From the IMG/VR virus record IMGVR_UViG_3300042544_000107, positions 1-21,258 of that record: a stretch of DNA of 21,258 nucleotides. One strand, given 5' to 3'. Source of the DNA: a virus. A model generated the notes under the pieces. The model saw only the letters and a list, made by a program, of their open reading frames with translations. It was not told where the DNA came from and did no database searches. The stretch's first letter is position 1; each line of letters opens with the position of its first letter. This document shows positions 15,831-21,258 of this stretch, one piece after another. The translations under genes were made by a program, and so were the position numbers.

Positions 15831-16822
15831 TGACTAAACCATTATACTTTTACAACGGAACAACATTTGAAGAAATAGGACCAACAACACCACAATCACC
15901 AATCGCCTACCAAACAAGTGCACCAACAGGACCCGCAACAGGCGACCTGTGGATAGACTCCGATGGGGATGTTGACACATACAACCGTCAACTAACCAGA
16001 TACTACTTTGTTGCAACAGCAGCACAAACCACAATCAGTGGTGTAGACGCAAACGGTTTAACCCTTGCATATGTTGCAGGGTCAGAGGCTGTGTATGTGA
16101 ATGGTGCTTTGCAGGTTCGTGGTCAGGATTACACTGCCACTAATGGTACTTCTGTTACTGGTTTGACAGCGTTGGCTGTTAATGATGTTGTTGAAATTTT
16201 TGCTTACACTGCGTTCACTGTGGCTAATGCTTATACTAAAGCGGAGTCTGATTCTTTGGTTGGTGCCGCACCTGGTTTAAAACTTCTTGTGCCAACAAGT
16301 GTAGCAGTAGGTTCAGGTACTAGTTCCATTAACGCCGCTGGCACAGTAACTTTTAGTAGTTCTTCTTCTGTTTCATTAAATGGTTGTTTTAGCGCTACCT
16401 ATGATGCTTATAAAATTGTTTTGTCTATAAATGCTAATACAAGTGGTGACTTAAAGTTAAGGTTACGTGTAGCAGGTACAGATTTATCTGGTTCAGTTTA
16501 TGCTTACCATTACACTATGTCAGGAAACTCTTCTCAAACAAGTTATGATTACATAAGAAGTGCAGGTTATACAACCTCTTTAACTTTTGGAACTGTAACT
16601 GTAAGTTCAGATAGTTTTGTTACTTTTGATACTTTGAATCCATTTTTAACAAAAAGTACCAGTGTACTTGCACAGGGTAACAATGTTGGTGGAACTGATA
16701 TTCAAATAATTTACGGTGGTGGGCGTGTAAATAACACAACTTCTTATGATGGTTTTACTTTTTATAATTCTGGTGGTGGTACTTTTACTGGTACTATTCA
16801 AGTTTATGGTTACAAGGATTAA
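15830..16822 (+). CDS. Tail fibre / receptor-binding-type protein, paralogue 2 (multidomain)
   Basis: This 330-aa protein is the longest of the three paralogues. Domains: residues 1-20 form the same short head motif as paralogue 1 (KPLYFYNGTTFEEI). Residues 26-48 hold AYQTSAP then TGDLWIDSDGD, shared with the collagen fibre C-terminus. Residues about 58-140 form a tail-fibre module with VATAAQTTISG, VYVNGALQVRGQDYTATNGT and FAYTAFTVANAYTKAE. Residues 153-330 form the shared beta-rich domain, beginning LVPTSVAVGSG and ending TIQVYGYKD. The start overlaps the previous stop (TAATG). The first 240 bases use A- and C-rich codons while the rest is T/G-rich, suggesting assembly from different sources. 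It is the likely main adhesin of the cluster, by inference. Confidence 0.82.
   Translation: MTKPLYFYNGTTFEEIGPTTPQSPIAYQTSAPTGPATGDLWIDSDGDVDTYNRQLTRYYFVATAAQTTISGVDANGLTLAYVAGSEAVYVNGALQVRGQDYTATNGTSVTGLTALAVNDVVEIFAYTAFTVANAYTKAESDSLVGAAPGLKLLVPTSVAVGSGTSSINAAGTVTFSSSSSVSLNGCFSATYDAYKIVLSINANTSGDLKLRLRVAGTDLSGSVYAYHYTMSGNSSQTSYDYIRSAGYTTSLTFGTVTVSSDSFVTFDTLNPFLTKSTSVLAQGNNVGGTDIQIIYGGGRVNNTTSYDGFTFYNSGGGTFTGTIQVYGYKD
16739..16758 (+). repeat. 20-nt direct repeat, copy B
   Basis: This is identical to 15750-15769 and lies in the equivalent position of the paralogous C-terminal domain. The match ends abruptly on both sides. The paralogues otherwise differ at many positions, so a conserved short stretch or a local gene-conversion tract is possible. 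Confidence 0.85.
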
Positions 16823-16831
16823 GGGGAGATA

Positions 16832-17410
16832 ATGACTCGTTCTAGGCAAACGGCTGACTGGGGTTCACGTGCAGGGTTGGCTAAGATTGTTCCGTCTTCT
16901 GTTGCTGTCGGTTCAGGCACAGGGTCAGCATCAACACTTGGTACTGTAACTTTTAGTGGTGCTTCAAGTGTTTCATTAAATGGTGTATTTAGTTCAACTT
17001 ATACAAATTATAAAATTTTACTTAGCGATTTACAAGGTAGTGCTGTTATTAATTTAAGATTAAGAGCAGCAGGAAGTGATTTGGCTACAGGAATTTATGA
17101 TTTTCAAGAATTAGGTGGAGATGGTTCTTCAGCATCAGCAGGTCGCTCCACAGCACAGACTTCAACTCGTATTGGTTTGGTAAGCACAAGTTTGAGATAT
17201 TCTGGTATAAGTTGTGAAATTTTTAATCCTAATTCAACTGTTGCAAATAAAGGTTTTCAATCTGCAAGTAATTGGTATGAAACTAGTAAAGGTACAAGAA
17301 CATTATTATTTTATGGTAGTGCTGATACAACAACGGCTTGTGATGGTTTCACGGTTTTAACAAGTTCAGGAAATCTAACAGCAAATCTTTCAGTTTACGG
17401 TTACAACTAA
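16832..17410 (+). CDS. Tail fibre / receptor-binding-type protein, paralogue 3
   Basis: This 192-aa protein is nearly all shared domain: a short basic N-terminus (MTRSRQTADWGSRAG) is followed from residue 19 by IVPSSVAVGSGTGS, then GTVTFSGASSVSLNGVFSST, a divergent middle with GGDGSSASAGRSTAQ, and the ending ANLSVYGYN. It lacks the attachment motifs of the two upstream paralogues, so it may be a detached tip, a trimer partner or a leftover duplicate. It is preceded by AAGGGGAG at 16821-16828, a strong ribosome binding site, and is intact, which argues against decay. Divergence is highest in the middle of the domain, where a receptor-contact surface would be expected. Confidence 0.78.
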   Translation: MTRSRQTADWGSRAGLAKIVPSSVAVGSGTGSASTLGTVTFSGASSVSLNGVFSSTYTNYKILLSDLQGSAVINLRLRAAGSDLATGIYDFQELGGDGSSASAGRSTAQTSTRIGLVSTSLRYSGISCEIFNPNSTVANKGFQSASNWYETSKGTRTLLFYGSADTTTACDGFTVLTSSGNLTANLSVYGYN

Positions 17411-17424
17411 CAAAAGGAAAACAA

Positions 17425-17637
17425 ATGCCAAAACCAGCAATAGACATAACACCAGCAGACAGCGCAGTACCAGTGTTCCTAGAGGAACCAACTGATGCAG
17501 AAATCGCTGAACGTCAAGCACAACACGAAGCACAAGAAGAAGCCAAAACAGCACGTGAAACAGTTCGCGAATCTGCTCTAGCAAAACTTGCAGCACTTGG
17601 TTTAACAGAAGAAGAACTAGCAACACTTTCAGTCTAA
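17425..17637 (+). CDS. Small charged helical protein (70 aa)
   Basis: The protein has an acidic/Pro N-terminus (PKPAIDITPADSAVPVFLEE) and then a continuous charged helix (EIAERQAQHEAQEEAKTARE) ending in ALAKLAALGLTEEELATLSV. The L-x-x-L-G-L-T-E-E-E ending is a common C-terminal motif of small proteins next to fibre genes in many phages. Its function is not established; it may be a fibre assembly or chaperone-like accessory. The ribosome binding site is AAAGGA at 17413-17418. The DNA is notably A/C-rich compared with the fibre genes upstream, and this composition continues into the first part of the glycosyltransferase gene. Confidence 0.7.
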   Translation: MPKPAIDITPADSAVPVFLEEPTDAEIAERQAQHEAQEEAKTARETVRESALAKLAALGLTEEELATLSV

Positions 17638-17653
17638 ACATATTGGGGACGAT

Positions 17654-18724
17654 ATGAAAATAGCAGCATACACAATTGCTTTAAATGAAGAGAAACACGT
17701 AATGCGATGGTTGGAAGCAACCAAAGACGCAGACCTACGTGTGGTAGCAGACACAGGTTCAACAGACAAAACCGTTGCCCTACTACAAGCAGCACCGAAT
17801 GTTATCGTGCACCAAATATCAATTAAACCTTTCAGGTTTGATGATGCCCGCAACGCAGCCCTAGCACTAATACCAGATGATATAGACATTTGTTTGTCCC
17901 TGGATATGGATGAGATACCTGAGAAGGGTTTCTTTCATACTGTGCGTGAGACGTGGGAACCTGACACTGACCGTGGTTGGGTGTGGTGGGACACTGGTAA
18001 CAAGTGGCGCAACAATAATAGGCTTCACCGTAGGCACGGGTATCGTTGGATTAAACCTTGCCACGAAGTAACTTTCAAATATACACCGGGTGATGAAAAA
18101 ACTTTAGAGTACGATTTGACAGTGTTTCATAAACCTGATGATACTAAGGCTAGAACTTATTATTTGCCTATGCTTGAGGGTGCTGTGCACGAAGACCCAC
18201 GCGATGCACGTATGTGGGCTTATTTAACACGTGAATACTATTTTCACAAAATGTGGGACAAAGTTATTGAAACCGCTTTTGCAACATTGAATGCTGGTGG
18301 ATGGTATGTTGAACGCTCTGCTGTGTGTCGTGCTGCTGGTCAGGCTTCACAGGAACTTGGTAAGAATGAGGATGCTCTTAAATGGTTTCAAAGAAGTATT
18401 AAAGAAAACCCTACAGAGTTAGAACCTTGGTTCAGTTTTGCACAGTTCTCTTACACTGTTAGCAACTGGCAAGGATGCTGGGACGCTGCAAGTAAAATTA
18501 ACGAACTTGAACCAACATCACATTACTTAAACGACAAGTCCATTTGGGATTGGCGTTGTTATGATTTGCTTTCTGTTTCAGGTTGGCAACTTGGTAAAAA
18601 AGATGAGGCTGTTAAGTTTGCAAGAATGGCTTTGGAAGCAAACCCTACGGACGGGCGCTTACAAGATAACTTGAAGTGGTTGGAGGAAAACTATGTCGCT
18701 GCACAGGCAGAGAACGCATCCTGA
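17654..18724 (+). CDS. GT2-type glycosyltransferase with TPR-like C-terminus
   Basis: This 356-aa protein transfers a sugar from a nucleotide donor; the acceptor is unknown. The GT-A domain shows the family-2 start (AAYTIALNEEKHVMRWL, residues 4-20), DTGSTDKT at 33-40 and the metal-binding acidic motif LDMDE at 83-87. The C-terminal half (about 180-350) has helical pairs with W-F/A-L-x-x-N-P-T patterns (ALKWFQRSIKENPTELEPWF, then AVKFARMALEANPTD) typical of tetratricopeptide repeats. There is no signal or membrane segment, so it acts in the cytoplasm. Its position beside the Thr-rich collagen fibre suggests virion glycosylation, but modification of host cell-surface glycans is also possible. 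The start ATG follows TGGGGA at 17644-17649. Codon composition shifts near 17880. Confidence 0.88.
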   Translation: MKIAAYTIALNEEKHVMRWLEATKDADLRVVADTGSTDKTVALLQAAPNVIVHQISIKPFRFDDARNAALALIPDDIDICLSLDMDEIPEKGFFHTVRETWEPDTDRGWVWWDTGNKWRNNNRLHRRHGYRWIKPCHEVTFKYTPGDEKTLEYDLTVFHKPDDTKARTYYLPMLEGAVHEDPRDARMWAYLTREYYFHKMWDKVIETAFATLNAGGWYVERSAVCRAAGQASQELGKNEDALKWFQRSIKENPTELEPWFSFAQFSYTVSNWQGCWDAASKINELEPTSHYLNDKSIWDWRCYDLLSVSGWQLGKKDEAVKFARMALEANPTDGRLQDNLKWLEENYVAAQAENAS

Positions 18725-19013
18725 GTTTGTTGAAGGATGTTTTGGTTGTAAGGCTGCAACGTTAGAGTTGCATCCTGGTGATGCTGCACATATGCGTGAG
18801 GTGCCCCGTAAGAAGTGGGACGCTGAATTGAATGCTTATGCTGATGCTAGACGTCAAGGTATTCAACCTGCTGGTACTTCTATGAAGGCTATTAAGGATG
18901 CACATAAGGCTAGTGAGAATCTTGGCAGAGCCTACAATGGTGAGAAGATGCCACCGGCGCACAGGCTTGCTAACAAAAGTGTAACTAAGGCTATGAATAA
19001 ACTGGGTATGTAG
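18693..19013 (+). CDS. Small protein with HPEFVEGCFGCK motif (106 aa)
   Basis: The gene starts inside the glycosyltransferase 3' end (32-nt overlap, different frame) with a strong GGAGG at 18682-18686. Near the N-terminus it carries H9, C16 and C19 in HPEFVEGCFGCK, plus H27 and H33, a possible zinc-binding set. The rest is helical with basic residues (PRKKWDAELNAYADARRQG). From memory, this CFGCK motif is widespread in actinobacterial phages as an uncharacterised small protein, which supports the host guess. The stop TAG overlaps the next start, GTG. Function unknown. Confidence 0.78.
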   Translation: MSLHRQRTHPEFVEGCFGCKAATLELHPGDAAHMREVPRKKWDAELNAYADARRQGIQPAGTSMKAIKDAHKASENLGRAYNGEKMPPAHRLANKSVTKAMNKLGM

Positions 19014-19597
19014 TGCCTGAGTTAAACGCAAACATTCCCCCTATTGATTGTTATGTTCGTGGTAATTTTCTTCGTAACCAAGAAGATTCACACGACAAGT
19101 ATTTTGAATGTGTAATCTTTGGTGTGTCAAGTGTGCAAAACCGTTCCCCTTTGTTTCATTTTATGATGGAAGATGGCGGACTTTGGTGGCGTATGCCTAT
19201 CAACGCTTTCTGTAAAGAACCTGGTACACCAGAGGTTGATTTACACGAACTTGTTTTATGGAACTCTTTTAGTCCTAATGTTGCTGTAACTAAGTTTGCT
19301 AATTTGGCAAACCTTAAAATGAGTTACAAAGACCGCAACAAAAATGTTGTTCAAGGTAAGTATTTGTTTACTTTGGATTGGCATAATCCTGATTCTAATC
19401 GTTTAGATGATGGTTATTCTGAAACACCTAATGAACATAAATGTGGTCACGTTATCCAACGTGATGATGGCAACTTTGCCATACAACCTAACAACAGGGT
19501 TCGTGTGTTTGAACCTTCCTTTGCTAACAAGAAAGACTTAGTAATAGGAAGAATCATCAATGACCGTGTTTGGGATGTTGAAGATAAGGAAAAATAA
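19013..19597 (+). CDS. Conserved-looking phage protein, unknown (194 aa)
   Basis: The start is GTG at 19013, overlapping the previous stop (TAGTG); the next Met is near residue 50, after sequence that looks like real protein. The product opens MPELNANIPPIDCYVRGNFL and is rich in aromatic residues, with strand-type segments (FECVIFGVSSVQNRSPLFHF, LWWRMPINAFCK, KYLFTLDWHNPD). The end has VRVFEPSFANKKDLVIGRII. I do not recognise a named family; it is a soluble mixed protein with no signal peptide and no catalytic signature I can defend. It is coupled on both sides, to the CFGCK gene before it and the DUF6321-like gene after it (TAATG). Confidence 0.75.
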   Translation: MPELNANIPPIDCYVRGNFLRNQEDSHDKYFECVIFGVSSVQNRSPLFHFMMEDGGLWWRMPINAFCKEPGTPEVDLHELVLWNSFSPNVAVTKFANLANLKMSYKDRNKNVVQGKYLFTLDWHNPDSNRLDDGYSETPNEHKCGHVIQRDDGNFAIQPNNRVRVFEPSFANKKDLVIGRIINDRVWDVEDKEK

Positions 19598-19878
19598 TGG
19601 CTAAATCTGCTGCTTGGCAACGTAAAGAAGGCAAGAACCCTAAAGGTGGTTTAAACGCCAAAGGTCGTGCTTCATACAACAAGGCTACAGGTGGAAACCT
19701 GAAACCTCCTGTTAAAGCAGCAGAGGCCAAAAAGTCACCTAAGTCTGCTGGTAGACGTAAGTCTTTCTGTGGTCGTATGTGTGGTATGAAATCTAAATTG
19801 ACCTCTGCTAAAACTGCAAGGGACCCTAATTCACGTATCAACAAATCGTTGAGGGCGTGGGATTGTAGTTGCAAATGA
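19597..19878 (+). CDS. DUF6321-like small basic protein
   Basis: This 93-aa protein carries what I recognise as the DUF6321 signature: AWQRKEGKNPKGGLNAKGRA, then GGNLKPPV, then RRKSFCGRMCGMKSKLT and DPNSRINKSLRAWDC. Cys residues at FCGRMCG and WDCSC could bind metal. The family occurs in cyanophages and other aquatic phages, with no known biochemical role as far as I know; the basic charge suggests nucleic-acid or DNA-head contact. The stop TGA overlaps the ATG of the following 52-aa gene in the ATGA arrangement, so the two small proteins are probably made together. Confidence 0.8.
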   Translation: MAKSAAWQRKEGKNPKGGLNAKGRASYNKATGGNLKPPVKAAEAKKSPKSAGRRKSFCGRMCGMKSKLTSAKTARDPNSRINKSLRAWDCSCK

Positions 19879-20033
19879 AAAAGAAACCTGTTTGGGAAAC
19901 AAAGAATCCTAAGAAGAAATCAACAAAGTTAACACCGGCTAAGAAATCTGCTGCTAAGGCACGTGCTAAGGCTGCAGGTCGTCCTTATCCTAATCTAATT
20001 GACAATATGGCTGTTGCGAGAAAGAAGAAATAA
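19875..20033 (+). CDS. 52-aa Lys-rich protein with AGRPYPNLIDNM motif
   Basis: This small open frame starts in an ATGA overlap with the preceding gene and ends in a TAATG overlap with the next, filling the gap exactly. The product is MKKKPVWETKNPKKKS, then a basic Ala/Lys helix (LTPAKKSAAKARAKAAG), then RPYPNLIDNM and a Lys tail. The RPYPN-L-x-DNM ending resembles, from memory, a recurrent tiny protein of aquatic phages often found near DUF6321 genes. Its function is unknown; it is strongly basic and has no membrane segment. Confidence 0.78.
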   Translation: MKKKPVWETKNPKKKSTKLTPAKKSAAKARAKAAGRPYPNLIDNMAVARKKK

Positions 20034-20311
20034 TGCCTTACGGTTTTGCTGGCTCAACATTGGTTGACGAATTAAACAGACTTGCTAACGGTGGTGCAAC
20101 TTATCCTGCACGTGACACCTATCAAGATGCACAGGGTGCAGCCAACAAATGGGCTGGCACAACCGGTCTTGGTCTTAATGGTGCTTTGAATAAGAAAGCC
20201 TCAGCCAGTCGCAGTGCTGCTAATTATAAAGGTTTGAATGCTGTATGTAATGAACTTGCGGGAACAACAGGTTTGTCTGCTATTCCTGCTCTAAGAGAGG
20301 TTGCTTCCTAA
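20033..20311 (+). CDS. Small protein, unknown (92 aa)
   Basis: The start overlaps the previous stop (TAATG), and its own stop overlaps the next start in the same way. The sequence begins MPYGFAGSTLVDELNRLANG, has YPARDTYQDAQGAANKWAGT and two GTTGL turns (residues about 42-46 and 77-81), and ends SAIPALREVAS. It appears as two similar half-repeats, each with N-K-W/N-E-L then A-GTTGL, suggesting an internal duplication. It has no motif of known function. A neck or tail accessory role is suggested only by its position before the 297-aa structural-type gene. Confidence 0.75.
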   Translation: MPYGFAGSTLVDELNRLANGGATYPARDTYQDAQGAANKWAGTTGLGLNGALNKKASASRSAANYKGLNAVCNELAGTTGLSAIPALREVAS

Positions 20312-21204
20312 TGCCAAGTTTTTCTGACCTTATTGACGAAACACTTATTGCTTTGTCAGGGTACACTCAACGCCAAGACCAATCAACCTATTTAACTGCT
20401 GCTATGACTGACACACAAACAACTATGACTGTGTCTGATGCTGCAAGTTTATCTAAAGGTCTTGTTGAAGTTGGTGACGAACTTATGTGGGTTGAGTCTT
20501 TTGACCGTTCCACTAACGTTGCAACCATTGCACCTTATGGTCGTGGTTTTCGTTCAACACAGAAAGCACCACATAGTATTGGTGATAGGGTTACTATTTC
20601 CCCAAGTTTTCCTAAAGATGTTATCCGTAAACAAATCAACAACTCTGTGTCTGGTGTGTTTCCTAGTTTGTTTGGTGTGTATTACACAACTTTTAATTTT
20701 ATCTCAAGCCAAAACACTTATGAACTTCCAAATGAAGCAGACGAAATTTTGCAAGTAACTTGGCAAACAACTGGTCCTTCACAGGAATGGTTGCCTGTCA
20801 GACAATATGCTATCAATAAGAACGCTTATGTTGGTACTTTTAATACAGGTAAAACAATTAGTATTTATGATGGTATTGTTCCGGGTCGTACTGTGCACGT
20901 TGTTTATTCACGTCAACCTGAAGAAATGTTTTTATCAGGTGATGATTTTGAGGATGTAACAAAGTTGCCTTCTTATGCTAAAGAACCTGTTGTTCTTGGT
21001 GCTGCGTATCGTGTTGCAGGTTATTTGGATGTTTCCCGTTTACCAGGTCAGACCGCTGAGGTTGATGCTATTGACCAGGCTTCACCTATTGGTTCTGGTG
21101 GAACTGTTACTAGGGCTTTGTTTCAGTTGTATCAGCAAAGGCTTGCTGTTGCAAGTGCTAGACAGCAAGAAGATTTCCCAATTCGTATTAGATATGGAAG
21201 GTAA
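20311..21204 (+). CDS. Putative neck/tail structural protein (297 aa)
   Basis: The N-terminus SFSDLIDETLIALSGYTQRQ is helical. A beta-rich part follows (TTMTVSDAASLSKGLVEVGD, ELMWVESFDRSTNVATI, YGRGFRSTQKAPHSIGDRV), then FPKDVIRKQINNSV, TWQTTGPSQEWLPVRQY and a helical end (ALFQLYQQRLAVASARQQED). Closely similar architecture is, as I recall, common in actinobacterial phage genomes immediately before a gene starting like the next one. It is annotated there only as a structural or hypothetical protein. The VGDEL-x-W-V-x-S pattern (a small beta module with an RG-x-x-GT/S-like turn) also appears in tail proteins. A head-tail adaptor or tail tube role is possible but not shown. Confidence 0.75.
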   Translation: MPSFSDLIDETLIALSGYTQRQDQSTYLTAAMTDTQTTMTVSDAASLSKGLVEVGDELMWVESFDRSTNVATIAPYGRGFRSTQKAPHSIGDRVTISPSFPKDVIRKQINNSVSGVFPSLFGVYYTTFNFISSQNTYELPNEADEILQVTWQTTGPSQEWLPVRQYAINKNAYVGTFNTGKTISIYDGIVPGRTVHVVYSRQPEEMFLSGDDFEDVTKLPSYAKEPVVLGAAYRVAGYLDVSRLPGQTAEVDAIDQASPIGSGGTVTRALFQLYQQRLAVASARQQEDFPIRIRYGR

Positions 21205-21206
21205 GT

Positions 21207-21258
21207 ATGCCAGTTAATCGTTATTATTCGTCCGTTGCTATTGACACCACTTTAACCG
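21207..21258 (+). CDS. Start of a structural gene, cut by the window end
   Basis: Only 17 complete codons are visible, beginning MPVNRYYSSVAIDTTLT. The ATG lies two bases after the preceding stop, with GGAAGG at 21196-21201 as ribosome binding site. The N-R-Y-Y-S-S-x-A-x-DTTLT opening resembles a frequent actinophage structural (tail or adhesion-type) protein family, from memory. The remainder is outside the window, so length and domains cannot be judged. Confidence 0.65.
   Translation, partial: MPVNRYYSSVAIDTTLT

Overview
The window is a tightly packed, single-strand (+) structural module of a tailed double-stranded DNA phage (Caudoviricetes). It contains a large terminase, a portal, a scaffold, an N4-gp56-like major capsid protein, a collagen-like fibre and other fibre genes, a glycosyltransferase and several small virion or connector-type genes. 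There is no integrase, repressor, replication gene or tRNA. The DNA is moderately AT-rich by eye. Several products resemble, from memory, proteins typical of actinobacterial phages: a terminase with a PPEHAKS Walker A, the GFYDQPDDF protein, the HPEFVEGCFGCK protein, and the 297-aa protein with its downstream neighbour beginning MPVNRYYSS. This suggests an AT-rich aquatic actinobacterial host, but that is inference. No tail sheath, tube or tape measure is visible, and a very large internal-type protein is present, so a podovirus-like particle is plausible but unproven.

Layout. Positions 1-420 hold no convincing gene. They contain a G-quadruplex-type G run and then an array of stem-loops ending just upstream of the terminase. 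From 421 to 5432 come the terminase (with an N-terminal helix-turn-helix like that of small terminases), a basic protein, the portal and three small proteins; the last of these is 50 aa and abuts its neighbour as TAGATG. From 5439 to 12105 come a 1498-aa protein and two proteins of about 360 aa, coupled by TAATG overlaps, lying between portal and scaffold. They are candidates for a DNA-ejection or internal-virion set. From 12224 to 13671 are the scaffold and the major capsid protein, the latter with a TTG start. A strong hairpin terminator follows at 13687-13722.

From 13733 to 17410 lies the adsorption module: two small proteins, a collagen-like Gly-X-Thr fibre, and three consecutive genes sharing one C-terminal beta-rich domain. 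From 17425 to 21258 come a small helical protein, a GT2-type glycosyltransferase with a TPR-like tail, a chain of overlapping small genes (a Cys-motif protein, a 194-aa protein, a DUF6321-like protein, a 52-aa basic protein and a 92-aa protein), a 297-aa putative neck or tail protein, and the start of another structural gene that runs off the end.

How the genes work together: the terminase would pump DNA through the portal into a shell built by the capsid protein on the scaffold. The large proteins may be packaged for ejection. The fibre cluster would bind the host, and the glycosyltransferase could modify the Thr-rich collagen fibre or the host surface. Most junctions are overlaps or gaps of under 20 nt, so translation is probably coupled within a few long transcripts. 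The clearest transcriptional boundary is the terminator after the capsid gene.
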